Source of the DNA: Mixta theicola
GTDB taxonomy: Bacteria > Pseudomonadota > Gammaproteobacteria > Enterobacterales > Enterobacteriaceae
Direction: 5' to 3'
NCBI RefSeq assembly: GCF_002895925.1
Contig: NZ_NWUO01000008.1
Span: forward strand, 1-64,000
DNA length: 64,000 nucleotides
Shown: positions 18,701 to 26,825 of the stretch, piece after piece
Numbering within the stretch: the first letter of the stretch is position 1
Layout: each line of letters begins with the position of its first letter
Translations under genes and position numbers: made by a program
The notes under the pieces: generated by a model
What the model saw: only the letters and a program-made list of their open reading frames with translations
What the model was told of the DNA's origin: nothing
Databases searched by the model: none

Positions 18701-19549
18701 CGGCGTAACCGCCACGGTTTTGGTGCCTTTGTAGCGTACTTCGGTAAAGAAGTGGGCGTCCGGCGTACGCGTCTGCGGTACGTTAGAACCCCAGGCGATG
18801 ATATAAGAAGAGTTATACCAGTCGGCAGATTCCGGTACGTCGGTCTGCTCGCCCCAGGTCATTGGCGACGCAGGCGGTAAATCGCAGTACCAGTCGTAGA
18901 AGCTCAGGCAGGCACCGCCGATCAGCGACAGATAGCGCGCGCCAGCCGCGTAGGAGACCATCGACATCGCCGGAATCGGTGAGAAGCCGATAATACGATC
19001 CGGCCCGAAGGTTTTTGCCGTATAAACGTTCGCGGCGGCGATAAGCTCATTCACTTCCTGCCAGCTGGAACGCACGAATCCGCCGCGTCCACGCGCGACC
19101 TTATAGCTTTTGGCTTTCTCCGCATCGTTGATGATAGAGCCCCAGGCATCAACCGGATCGCGGTGCTGTGCTTTCGCTTCGCGCCATAATTTCACCAAAC
19201 GCTTGCGCATAAGTGGATATTTCAGGCGATTGGCACTATATAAATACCATGAGTAGCTGGCGCCGCGTGGGCAGCCGCGTGGCTCATGGTTAGGCAGGTC
19301 CGGACGGGTGCGCGGATAGTCTGTCTGCTGCGTTTCCCAGGTGACCAGTCCGTTTTTGACGTAGATCTTCCAGCTACAGGAACCGGTACAGTTGACGCCG
19401 TGCGTAGAACGCACGATTTTGTCATGCTGCCAGCGGCTGCGGTAACCATCTTCCCAGTCCCGGTTAGTGTTAAGTGTCTGGCCGTGCTGGCCAGCAAATG
19501 GTTCGGCTAGTTGTTTGAAATAGCGAAACCGATCCAGAAATTTGCTCAT
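15788..19549 (-). CDS. narG: Respiratory nitrate reductase alpha subunit NarG
   Basis: The 1253-residue catalytic subunit (E. coli 1247) that reduces nitrate to nitrite at a bis-MGD molybdenum centre on the cytoplasmic side of the membrane, ending the anaerobic electron chain. The FS0 cluster ligands H50, C54, C58 and C93 are visible, and D223 in YCDLPPASP is at the position of the molybdenum-ligating aspartate. There is no twin-arginine signal, as expected for the cytoplasmic Nar type. The ATG at 19549 begins MSKFLDRFRYFKQ, the canonical start. It is first of narGHJI; an FNR box centred about 103 bases upstream of the start codon points to anaerobic induction. Confidence 0.98.
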   Translation of the reverse strand: MSKFLDRFRYFKQLAEPFAGQHGQTLNTNRDWEDGYRSRWQHDKIVRSTHGVNCTGSCSWKIYVKNGLVTWETQQTDYPRTRPDLPNHEPRGCPRGASYSWYLYSANRLKYPLMRKRLVKLWREAKAQHRDPVDAWGSIINDAEKAKSYKVARGRGGFVRSSWQEVNELIAAANVYTAKTFGPDRIIGFSPIPAMSMVSYAAGARYLSLIGGACLSFYDWYCDLPPASPMTWGEQTDVPESADWYNSSYIIAWGSNVPQTRTPDAHFFTEVRYKGTKTVAVTPDYAEVAKLCDLWLNPKQGTDSAMALAMGHVMLKEFHLDREVGYFRDYVRRYTDMPMLVMLEPREGGYYAAGRMLRASDLVDNLGQENNPEWKTIALDSLSGELVAPLGSIGYRWGEEGKWNLEAREGHEQRDVELQLSLLGCHDEVAEVGFPYFGGTESQHFNSVALDEILLHKLPVKRLQLADGSEALVTSVYDLTLANYGLERGLADANCAASYDEIKAYSPAWAEKITGVSRQQIIRIAREFAENAEKTHGRSMIIVGAGMNHWYHMDMNYRGLINMLIFCGCIGQSGGGWAHYVGQEKLRPQTGWQPLAFGLDWQRPPRHMNGTSFFYNHSSQWRYETVPTESLLSPLADKSRYQGSLIDFNVRSERMGWLPSAPQLSINPLHIAAKAQAAGQTPVDYTVDSLKQGSLRFAAEQPDNPQNFPRNLFVWRSNLLGSSGKGHEYMLKYLLGTENGIQGKDLGEQGGVKPQEVEWQDNGGEGKLDLVVTLDFRMSSTCLYSDIVLPTATWYEKDDMNTSDMHPFIHPLSAAVDPAWEAKSDWEIYKGIAKSFSEICQGHLGKETDVVTLPIQHDSAAELGQPFSVKEWKKGECELIPGKTAPHIITVERDYPATWERFTSLGPLLDKLGNGGKGISWNTDAEIELLKKLNYVKHEGPAAGRPMIDSAIDAAEVILTLAPETNGQVAVKAWEALGKFTGRDHTHLALNKEDEKIRFRDIQAQPRKIISSPTWSGLEDEHVSYNACYTNVHELIPWRTLSGRQQLYQDHEWMRAFGESLLVYRPPIDTRAAQPLLNSKPNGNPEKALNFLTPHQKWGIHSTYSDNLLMLTLSRGGPIVWMSEEDAKDLGIVDNDWIEAFNANGSLTARAVVSQRVPAGMTMMYHAQERIVNIPGAEITGQRGGIHNSVTRVCPKPTHMIGGYAQQAYGFNYYGTVGSNRDEFVVVRKMNNVNWLDDEGNDECQGSRQEAQQ

Positions 19550-19830
19550 CCGGAATTCTCCTGAAGGCTCGGTGTTGTTATAAATGGCTAAACGACATTG
19601 CGTATGGTGTGGGTATCAGCCTACTAAGCTGATAACGCTGGCCGCTTGATTGCGATCAAGTCAGCACGGCGACCCGGTTCCCGATAACACCTTAACTACC
19701 CCTTAAGTAGCATCATTAAAATCAACATAAGCTTTTGATTTTTATGATTAAAAATCAAAAAGAAAATTAAACTCTTCGGGTTATGTTGGCTGCCAGCTAT
19801 TTGGGAGTAGACGACGTAGGGAACAACGAA
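19550..19830 (-). promoter_or_regulatory. narGHJI promoter region
   Basis: Non-coding stretch upstream of narG. Besides the FNR box it carries a NarL-type heptamer TACCCCT (19697-19703) and, farther out, an A/T-rich segment around 19715-19770 that would suit IHF bending, as known for the E. coli narG promoter. The heptamer is a single match and the IHF idea is inference. Confidence 0.5.
19646..19659. promoter_or_regulatory. FNR box of narGHJI
   Basis: TTGAT-TGCG-ATCAA is a perfect match to the FNR consensus TTGAT-N4-ATCAA. It is centred about 103 bases before the narG start; if FNR acts at -41.5, transcription would begin near 19611, leaving a leader of about 60 bases. Confidence 0.85.
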
Positions 19831-19870
19831 AAAAAACCGGCTTTTGTCGCAAAGACAAAGCCGGTTTTTT
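19831..19870 (-). terminator. Intrinsic terminator of narK
   Basis: AACCGGCTTTTGTC and GACAAAGCCGGTT form a long stem around GCAAA, with A-runs and T-runs on both outer sides, so it can work in both directions. It lies four bases after the narK stop and separates narK from the narG promoter. Confidence 0.85.
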
Positions 19871-19874
19871 GCGA

Positions 19875-21272
19875 TTAGCGTGCGGCTTTACGGCCGTAGA
19901 CTAACCAGGTGATTAAAATGCAGATCACGTAGAACGCCAGGAAGATTTTCATTGCGCCAGCCGGAGAACCGGTCATCGTCAGTGAAAGACCAAAGGTTTG
20001 CGGAATAAAGAAGCCGCCTGCCGCGCCGATGGCGGAAATAAAGCCCAGCGCCGCCGCCGTATCGGTCACCGCTTCCTGCTGCGCCTGCTGATCGCTACCG
20101 CCGCGGGCTTTTACGCTATCCCAGGTAATCTTACGGAAAATGACCGCAATCATCTGATAGGTCGAGCCGCTGCCCAGGCCCGCCGTTAAGAACAGCACCA
20201 TAAAGATGCCAAAGAACAGCGGGAAAGAGCCGCCTTGTCCATCCACCGGCAGCGACAGGAACAGCAGCGCGCTAAACAGCGCCATAACGATGAAGTTAAT
20301 CAGCGTCACGCGTACGCCGCCAAAACGGTCAGAGATCACCCCGCCTGCGGAACGAGCCAGCGCGCCCAGCAGCGGACCAAAGAAGGCGTACTTCATGATC
20401 ACGATGTCCGGGAACTGCGTTTTTGACAACATGGCAAAGCCAGCGGAGAAACCGATAAATGAACCAAAGGTAGCCAGATAAAGCAGGCTCAGCCCCCACA
20501 GATGCGCACGTTTCAATACCGGCAGCTGTTGACGCAGAGAAGCTTTAGACGCGGCGAGATCGTTCATGCCAAACCAGGCGGCCAGCGTCGCCACAAACAG
20601 CAGCGGCACCCAAATCCAGGCGGCATTTTCCAGCCACATCTGATTGCCGTCGGCGGCTATCTGCCCCTGGCTGCCAAAATAGCCGAAAATTGCCATTGAG
20701 ATAGCCAACGGCGCCAGCAGCTGCATTACGCTAACGCCCAGGTTGCCCAAACCGCCATTAATACCCAGCGCGCCGCCCTGCTGCGCTTTTGGATAAAAGA
20801 AACTGATGTTGCCCATACTTGACGCGAAGTTGGCACCGGCAAAGCCGCAGAGTAAGGAAATCAGCACAAATACCGCGAAAGGCGTTTGTGGATCCTGCAC
20901 GGCAAAGCCGAGCCACACACAGGGGAGCAGCAGGAAACCGGTGCTGAAAGCGGTCCAGCGGCGTCCGCCGAACATGGGAATAACAAATGAATAAGGGACA
21001 CGCAGCAACGCGCCGGAAACGGAAGGGAGCGCGGTCAGCAGAAAAAGCTGATCGGTAGTAAAGTTAAAGCCGACTTTATTTAAGTTAACGGCAACGGTGC
21101 TAAACAGCATCCAGACGCAAAATGCCAATAGCAGACAAAAAACAGAAATCCATAAATTGCGACTTGCGATACGTTTACCGCTCTGCTGCCAGAATTCCGC
21201 ATCTTCTGGCTGCCAGTTTTGAATAACGGCACCTGATGCTTTTTTTTCTGACGGCGTGGCTAAATTCGACAT
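19875..21272 (-). CDS. narK: Nitrate/nitrite antiporter NarK
   Basis: A 465-residue major facilitator superfamily protein with twelve membrane helices that brings nitrate in and expels nitrite. The nitrate-signature stretch GFAGANFASSMGNISFFYP and its second-half counterpart GLGSGSTYQMIAVIF are both present, and the N-terminal IQNWQPEDAEFWQQSGKRIASRNLW is typical of NarK. The ATG at 21272 (MSNLATPSEKKASG) has a ggggtt ribosome site; the upstream extension to 21347 runs across the FNR box and is not coding. It is divergent from narL and upstream of narGHJI on the same strand, separated from it by a terminator. Confidence 0.96.
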   Translation of the reverse strand: MSNLATPSEKKASGAVIQNWQPEDAEFWQQSGKRIASRNLWISVFCLLLAFCVWMLFSTVAVNLNKVGFNFTTDQLFLLTALPSVSGALLRVPYSFVIPMFGGRRWTAFSTGFLLLPCVWLGFAVQDPQTPFAVFVLISLLCGFAGANFASSMGNISFFYPKAQQGGALGINGGLGNLGVSVMQLLAPLAISMAIFGYFGSQGQIAADGNQMWLENAAWIWVPLLFVATLAAWFGMNDLAASKASLRQQLPVLKRAHLWGLSLLYLATFGSFIGFSAGFAMLSKTQFPDIVIMKYAFFGPLLGALARSAGGVISDRFGGVRVTLINFIVMALFSALLFLSLPVDGQGGSFPLFFGIFMVLFLTAGLGSGSTYQMIAVIFRKITWDSVKARGGSDQQAQQEAVTDTAAALGFISAIGAAGGFFIPQTFGLSLTMTGSPAGAMKIFLAFYVICILITWLVYGRKAAR

Positions 21273-21333
21273 AATAACCCCGATGATGGAATGAAAACTG
21301 CACACATCCTGCCTGGTCGCCAGCGGTGCGGAG

Positions 21334-21347
21334 TTGACATAAATCAA
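21334..21347. promoter_or_regulatory. FNR box of narK
   Basis: TTGAC-ATAA-ATCAA has one mismatch to the FNR consensus. It lies about 68 bases upstream of the narK start codon, compatible with class II activation of narK. Confidence 0.75.
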
Positions 21348-21383
21348 TGGGGTGGCAGTTAATTTCAGACTGCAATTGTACCT

Positions 21384-21400
21384 TACCCACTAAATGGGTA
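21384..21400. promoter_or_regulatory. NarL/NarP-type inverted heptamers
   Basis: TACCCAC (21384-21390) and ATGGGTA (21394-21400) are inverted NarL heptamers separated by three bases instead of the usual two. Their centre lies about 51 bases upstream of the FNR box centre, near -93 if FNR is at -41.5, close to where NarL binds at E. coli narK. Confidence 0.6.
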
Positions 21401-21635
21401 GTGTCTGTTTCCAGCGCAAATTTAATAAAAACAGCGAATTAAACATCAGCATCTATATTATTAAAGGCTTTTAACCTCGCTTTATTGACTGCTCTTACCT
21501 CTTTATAGGTATAAGGCGCAATTTAACAATAATGAAAAATAGCTGGCGACAGGCCCGTCCTCTCAGAAACCGGCTTTCGTTACGCTTTGTGAAGCGTTGT
21601 AAATGCTGTCAACACCATGATTAACCGGAGCCAGT
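21401..21635. other. narK-narL intergenic region, narL side
   Basis: About 235 AT-rich bases between the NarL-like site and narL. Apart from the narL ribosome site (ggag near 21628) I see no further clear element, and there is no narX gene or remnant. Confidence 0.4.
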
Positions 21636-22292
21636 ATGACTATCCATGATGATGCCGCCACTATCCTTTTAATTGACGATCATCCGATGTTGCGTAACGG
21701 CGTTAAGCAGCTAATTAGCCTCGATTCGCAGCTAAAAGTGATCGCCGAAGCGGGCAATGGCGAACAAGGTCTGGCGCTGGCTGAACAGCTCGATCCTGAT
21801 TTAATTTTACTTGATTTAAATATGCCAGGCATCAACGGGCTGGAAACGCTTGATCTGCTGCGCCGCATCGATCTTTCGGGGCGGATCGTCGTCTTTACGG
21901 TTTCAAATGATGAAGAGGATGTAGTTAGCGCGCTGAAGCGTGGCGCAGATGGCTACTTGCTTAAGGATATGGAGCCAGAAACGCTGCTTACCTCACTGCA
22001 TCAGGCCGCAGCCGGTCAACTGGTATTAAGCGAGACGCTGACCTCGGTTCTGATTAGCAGCCTGCGCGAAACGCCGCCTGCTACCCAACGCGATCTGCAG
22101 CAGCTTACCCGGCGAGAGCAGGATATTTTGCGGCAAATTGCGCGTGGCCTGCCCAATAAAACCATCGCGCGCAAACTCAATATCACCGAAAGCACGGTGA
22201 AAGTTCATGTAAAACATCTGCTAAAGAAGCTACAGCTAAAATCGCGAGTGGAAGCGGCGGTCTGGTATTTGCAACACAAGATGGGGAATTAA
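21636..22292 (+). CDS. narL: Nitrate/nitrite response regulator NarL
   Basis: A 218-residue response regulator: receiver domain with phosphoacceptor D60 ([18 protein letters not shown]) and a C-terminal LuxR-type helix-turn-helix ([43 protein letters not shown]). Similarity to E. coli NarL ([20 protein letters not shown], [31 protein letters not shown]) is stronger than to NarP. It activates narG and narK under nitrate and represses alternative anaerobic pathways. In E. coli it follows narX in one operon; here narX is not adjacent, so phosphorylation probably comes from NarQ encoded 2 kb away, or from a sensor elsewhere. Confidence 0.94.
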   Translation: MTIHDDAATILLIDDHPMLRNGVKQLISLDSQLKVIAEAGNGEQGLALAEQLDPDLILLDLNMPGINGLETLDLLRRIDLSGRIVVFTVSNDEEDVVSALKRGADGYLLKDMEPETLLTSLHQAAAGQLVLSETLTSVLISSLRETPPATQRDLQQLTRREQDILRQIARGLPNKTIARKLNITESTVKVHVKHLLKKLQLKSRVEAAVWYLQHKMGN

Positions 22293-22297
22293 GAAAC

Positions 22298-22323
22298 GGC
22301 GAACGACTGGCTTATCGTTCGCC
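22298..22323. terminator. Hairpin between convergent narL and ansP
   Basis: GGCGAACGA (22298-22306) pairs with TCGTTCGCC (22315-22323). It is shared by two convergent genes; the T-run is weak on both strands. Confidence 0.5.
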
Positions 22324-22332
22324 GCTAAGCCC

Positions 22333-23820
22333 TTATTTAGAAGGGTTTTCTTTTAACGGCGCAGCGCTATGATCGTGCTCATGCTCGGTCATGGCAATCG
22401 CATGTACGCGCTTACGCACGCCGAACCAGCCCAAAATCAGCACCACGGCAATCAATGGAAGAGAAGCCACGGTAAAGGTTCCGTTAGGGTAGTCAAACGC
22501 CATTAGCACCAGCACGCTGGCCAGGAACAGCAGCGTCAGCCATGAAGTCACCGGCGCACCTGGCAGCTTAAAGCTAACGTCATCGGCCTTGCCTTCCTTG
22601 ATCGCCTTACGCAGGCGCATCTGGCAGACAATAATAAACGCCCAGGTAGAAAGAATGCCCAACGAGGCGATGTTAAGGACAATTTCAAACACCTGCGACG
22701 GGACATAATAGTTCAGCACCACCCCCACCACATAAACAGCGATAGTGACCAGAATACCGGCGTAGGGCACCTGTTGACTGCTCATTTTTGACAGAGCCTG
22801 CGGCGCAGAGCCGCCCATCGCCATGGAGCGCAGAATACGTCCGGTTGAATAAAGGCCTGAGTTCAGGCTGGAAAGCGCAGCGCTCAGCACCACGATATTC
22901 ATAACGCTGCCGATATAAGGCACGCCCAGCTTCGAAAAGAAGGTAACAAACGGGCTTTGTCCGGCCTGATAGGCATTCCACGGCAGCAGCAGCACCAGCA
23001 GCGCCACGGAGCCAACATAAAACAGACCGATACGCCAGATAACGCCGTTGATCGCTTTCGGCAGGACTTTTTTCGGCTCTTTACATTCACCGGCGGCAAT
23101 CCCCACCAGTTCAATCGAGGCGAAGGCGAATACCACGCCCTGCACCAGCACCAGCGCCGGCAACAGCCCGTGCGGGAACATGCCGCCGTTATCCGTGATC
23201 AAATGGAAGCCGGTAGTATTGCCATCCAGCGGCTTGCCGCTGCCCAGAAACACCACGCCTACCACCAGGAAGATGGCGATAGCCAGCACTTTCACCAGCG
23301 CAAACCAGAATTCCATCTCGGCAAACCACTTCACGCCGATCAGGTTCATGGTGCCGACAATCGCCAGCGCGCCCAGTGCAAATACCCACTGCGGCACGTC
23401 GCCAAAGGCGCCCCAGTAATGCATATAGAGCGCCACGGCGGTAATATCAACGATACCGGTCATCGCCCAGTTAACAAAATACATCCAGCCGGCGACATAA
23501 GACGCCTTTTCGCCCAAAAACTCACGCGCATAAGAAACAAAGCTGCCGCTGGAGGGGCGATGCAGCACCAGTTCACCCAGCGCACGCAAAATGAAGAACG
23601 AAAAAATACCACAGACGAGATAAACCAGCGCCAGCGCTGGACCTGCAGCCTGTAAGCGCGCGCCCGCACCGAGAAACAGACCGGTTCCTATTGCGCCGCC
23701 GATGGCAATCATCTGTACCTGACGATTACCCATTGCCTTGTCGTAACCAGCGTCATGCGAATTCAGCCAGCGTCTTCTGGCATCGCGTTGATCCGCTGCC
23801 GTTTTCTTGATTGCTTTCAT
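22333..23820 (-). CDS. ansP: L-asparagine permease AnsP
   Basis: A 495-residue amino-acid permease of the APC family with twelve membrane helices. It tracks E. coli AnsP closely, including RRWLN-H-x-GYxKAMGNRQVQMIAIGGAIGTGLFLGAGARLQ, GWMYFVNWAMTGIVDITAVALYMHYWGAFG and PLDGNTTGFHLITDNGGMFPHG, which set AnsP apart from GabP, PheP or ProY. The C-terminal tail (EHEHDHSAAPL) is charged and variable. It lies between narL and narQ, transcribed alone. Asparagine uptake has no obvious link to nitrate respiration. Confidence 0.93.
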   Translation of the reverse strand: MKAIKKTAADQRDARRRWLNSHDAGYDKAMGNRQVQMIAIGGAIGTGLFLGAGARLQAAGPALALVYLVCGIFSFFILRALGELVLHRPSSGSFVSYAREFLGEKASYVAGWMYFVNWAMTGIVDITAVALYMHYWGAFGDVPQWVFALGALAIVGTMNLIGVKWFAEMEFWFALVKVLAIAIFLVVGVVFLGSGKPLDGNTTGFHLITDNGGMFPHGLLPALVLVQGVVFAFASIELVGIAAGECKEPKKVLPKAINGVIWRIGLFYVGSVALLVLLLPWNAYQAGQSPFVTFFSKLGVPYIGSVMNIVVLSAALSSLNSGLYSTGRILRSMAMGGSAPQALSKMSSQQVPYAGILVTIAVYVVGVVLNYYVPSQVFEIVLNIASLGILSTWAFIIVCQMRLRKAIKEGKADDVSFKLPGAPVTSWLTLLFLASVLVLMAFDYPNGTFTVASLPLIAVVLILGWFGVRKRVHAIAMTEHEHDHSAAPLKENPSK

Positions 23821-24221
23821 TGCCTTTCCTGTTGTCCTGTCCGATAAAGGAGCGCCTGCACGCTCAGCCCGCTTTTCCTCTTCATAACCAAACGGTGGCG
23901 ATATAAAGATTTAAAGGGATAAATCCGCTGTAGATCTGGGTCTTGTAATGTGGCGACACAGCGAATTTACGGCGGTGAATCCTAACCTTTCTGTTAATGG
24001 GAAGCAAAACTCCCACGGTGAAAATGTTTACTCTTTTTATCATTTTGTGGCACAGATAAAAGTGCGAAAGTGAACGGGTACAGAGACGAACCTGACGATC
24101 GGCGCTGGGCTACGGTCTGACGCGTTAACCTCATTACCTGCGCTTAATTTGACTTAACACCGCTGCGCCCGCCCAGGTTTCAGGCTATTATTGCCGCCTC
24201 TTTATTGGGTTAAGTCGTCTT
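23821..24221. other. ansP-narQ divergent intergenic region
   Basis: About 400 non-coding bases holding the promoters of ansP (minus) and narQ (plus). I see no clear FNR box, NarL pair or hairpin. The narQ start has only a weak ribosome site. Confidence 0.4.
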
Positions 24222-25916
24222 ATGCTGAAACGCTCCGTTACCAGTTCCATTGCGCGTGCGCTGGCCGGCATCGTTATTCTTTCGGTGCTCTCTACCAGCC
24301 TGGCGCTGCTGACCTTATCCGGCAGCCTGCGCGATGCGGAAATGATTAATTTTGCTGGCTCGCTGCGCATGCAAAGTTATCGCCTTGCCTGGGATCTTGA
24401 TACTCACTCACCCGATCTGGAAGCGCATCTGCACTACTATCAGCAGTCGTTGAATGCGCCAGTGCTGCAACATCTGAACCGCTTTTACGTCCCACAAAAC
24501 GTACGCAATCGCTACCACCAGCTTAAATTATCCTGGCCCCTGCTGCGGGCGGACTTAACCAGCGGCAACCCCACGCGTTATTCGCAGCACGTGGTGCATT
24601 ATGTCGGTGAAATCGATCGCTTCGTTTACGATCTGCAGCGTTATGCGGAACGCAAGATGCAGCTGGTGGCGTTGACCAGCGCCATTGGCTTTGTTGCCAT
24701 CGTGGTGCTGGCGTTCTGGACTATCCGCCTGACGCGCCGTCAGGTGGTCAAGCCGCTGAATCAGCTGGTGGCGGCCAGCCGCTATATCGAACAGGGCAAT
24801 TTTAACTACCCGCCGCTTGATACCACGCTGGCTAACGAGCTGGGCCTGCTGGCTAATACCTTTAACCGCATGTCCGGCGAGCTGGAGCGTCACTACAGCG
24901 AGCTGGAAAACACCGTTAAGGCGCGCACGGCGGATCTGTTGGCGGCGCATCAGACCATGACCATTTTATACGAGGCTTCGCAGGCGCTGGCCGTAAGCAG
25001 CCTCGGCCATCCGACCATTACCGAGGTAATGGAGATCGTTTTTACCCGCGCTCGTCTGACCGCCCTGAAGTTAGATGCCGGGGAAAGCTGGCAGATCGCG
25101 TTGGGCGCGCCGCAGCCGGATAAAAACTGGCAACGGCTGACGCTGCAGCAGGAGAACCAGCCGGGCGGTGAATTGAGCTGGCAGGAAGGCGACAGGCAAA
25201 CGCCCGCGCCGCTGATGCAAAGCGTCGGCAACCTGCTGTCGCGCGCTATCTGGATCCATCAGGCGCAGAAACAGCAGCAGCAGCTGTTACTGATGGAGGA
25301 ACGCGCCACCATTGCCCGCGAGCTGCATGATTCGCTGGCGCAGGCGCTGTCGTACCTGCGTATTCAGCTAACCTTACTGAAACGCACCATCAACGCCGAA
25401 CAGCAGCCGGCGCAGCAAATTGTCAGCGACGTCGATCAGGGGCTGGCGGAAGCCTACCGTCAGTTGCGCGAACTGCTGAATACCTTCCGCCTGTCGGTGG
25501 ACGAAGCCTGTCTGCCCGCCGCGCTGCAGGCGATGCTGACCCCGCTTAAACAGCAAACGACCGCTGAGATCGTTCTGCACTGCTCGTCCGGCTTTGATGC
25601 GCTTACGGCTCAGCAGCAGGTACATATTTTACAGATTGTCCGCGAAGCGGTACTGAATGCCATCCGCCATGCGAACGCCAGCCGTATTAAGGTAAGCTGC
25701 AACACGCAGGAGAGCGGCGAATATCAGATTATTATCAGCGATGATGGCTGCGGGCTGACGACCGTTGAGGAGCCAGCCGGCCATTATGGCCTGACGATTA
25801 TGCACGAACGAGCACAGCGGCTGGGCGGCAGCTTACAAATGGACACCACACCGACGGTTGGAACGCAACTGCGGTTATGTTTTCCGTCACAGGCGACAGA
25901 AACGGCGACGAATTAA
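24222..25916 (+). CDS. narQ: Nitrate/nitrite sensor histidine kinase NarQ
   Basis: A 564-residue membrane sensor. A first helix (residues 10-32) leads into the periplasmic P-box INFAGSLRMQSYRLA (about 42-56) that binds nitrate; a second helix (148-168) is followed by a HAMP domain, a cysteine-free signalling module, and the HPK7-type kinase with the phosphorylated H369 in ERATIARELHDSLAQALSYLR and the ATP site (LQIVREAVLNAIRHANAS, DDGCGL). Absence of the cysteine cluster found in NarX, and its position upstream of acrD as in E. coli, favour NarQ. The narP gene follows 62 bases later, making a sensor-regulator pair not adjacent in E. coli. Confidence 0.92.
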   Translation: MLKRSVTSSIARALAGIVILSVLSTSLALLTLSGSLRDAEMINFAGSLRMQSYRLAWDLDTHSPDLEAHLHYYQQSLNAPVLQHLNRFYVPQNVRNRYHQLKLSWPLLRADLTSGNPTRYSQHVVHYVGEIDRFVYDLQRYAERKMQLVALTSAIGFVAIVVLAFWTIRLTRRQVVKPLNQLVAASRYIEQGNFNYPPLDTTLANELGLLANTFNRMSGELERHYSELENTVKARTADLLAAHQTMTILYEASQALAVSSLGHPTITEVMEIVFTRARLTALKLDAGESWQIALGAPQPDKNWQRLTLQQENQPGGELSWQEGDRQTPAPLMQSVGNLLSRAIWIHQAQKQQQQLLLMEERATIARELHDSLAQALSYLRIQLTLLKRTINAEQQPAQQIVSDVDQGLAEAYRQLRELLNTFRLSVDEACLPAALQAMLTPLKQQTTAEIVLHCSSGFDALTAQQQVHILQIVREAVLNAIRHANASRIKVSCNTQESGEYQIIISDDGCGLTTVEEPAGHYGLTIMHERAQRLGGSLQMDTTPTVGTQLRLCFPSQATETATN

Positions 25917-25978
25917 TCGCCATCGTTATTCTTTTTTACTCAGCCAGCCACTGCTGGCGGTCTACTCCGGGGGATATT

Positions 25979-26611
25979 ATGAACAACCGACACTTTACCG
26001 TGATGCTGGTCGACGATCATCCACTGATGCGCCGGGGAATTCGTCAGTTGCTGGAGTTGAACAGCAGCTTTGACGTGGTGGCCGAAGCCAATAACGGCAC
26101 CGAAGCGCTGGCCGAGGCCAGCCGCCTGTCACCCGATGTGATCCTGCTGGATTTACATATGAAAGGCATGTCCGGCCTTGATACGCTGAAGGCGCTGCGT
26201 AATGAAAGCGTGGCGGCGCGTATTCTGGTACTAACCGTTTCCGATGCGCGTAGCGATATTTACGCTATGCTGGATGCCGGTGCGGACGGCTATCTGCTGA
26301 AAGACAGCGAACCAGAACTGCTGCTGCAGCAGATCATTGAGGGTGCGCAGGGGCAAAACGTCTACAGCAGCATCGTCCGCGATTATCTGGCGACGCGCGG
26401 CCACAGCGCGAATCCGTTTCAAACGCTAACGGAACGTGAGCTGGACGTTCTGCAGGAGGTCGCGCGCGGGCTTTCTAATAAAGAAATCGCTGCCGCCCTG
26501 CATATTTCCGAAGAGACGGTGAAAGTACATATTCGTAACTTTCTGCGTAAGCTGGACGTGCGTTCACGGGTCGCCGCCACCGTGCTGTGGCTGGAAAATA
26601 AACATAGCTAG
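25979..26611 (+). CDS. narP: Nitrate/nitrite response regulator NarP
   Basis: A 210-residue response regulator with phosphoacceptor D58 (VILLDLHMKGMSGLDTLKALR) and a LuxR-type DNA-binding domain (LTERELDVLQEVARGLSNKEIAAALHISEETVKVHIRNFLRKLDVRSRVAATVLWL). The sequence VMLVDDHPLMRRGIRQLLEL and the KDSEPELLL segment match NarP rather than NarL. The ATG at 25979 after gggggat is the start; the longer frame from 25877 overlaps narQ. NarP answers mainly to NarQ in E. coli, and the tight narQ-narP order here fits that partnership. Confidence 0.93.
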   Translation: MNNRHFTVMLVDDHPLMRRGIRQLLELNSSFDVVAEANNGTEALAEASRLSPDVILLDLHMKGMSGLDTLKALRNESVAARILVLTVSDARSDIYAMLDAGADGYLLKDSEPELLLQQIIEGAQGQNVYSSIVRDYLATRGHSANPFQTLTERELDVLQEVARGLSNKEIAAALHISEETVKVHIRNFLRKLDVRSRVAATVLWLENKHS

Positions 26612-26825
26612 GCTTTCTTCATCACCGGTGCTTTTCGGCACGATAATTTACACTTTCTCCTCTTTTCCTCCACGTTTCTTTGTAGGCGGGCGCGTAAAGT
26701 GATTCGGCATACAATTGTTCTGAATCGATAAACAAAGCATATCCTGTAATTGTTGCTGGTTGCGGTGCCAACGCGACCGGCAGCTTTTTCCTGTTGATGA
26801 CACCGTATTGAGGAGTGCCGCTTTA
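26612..26825. other. narP-acrD intergenic region
   Basis: About 210 bases, AT-rich toward acrD, containing the acrD promoter. I found no clear operator or terminator beyond a short imperfect stem near 26628-26641. Confidence 0.35.
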
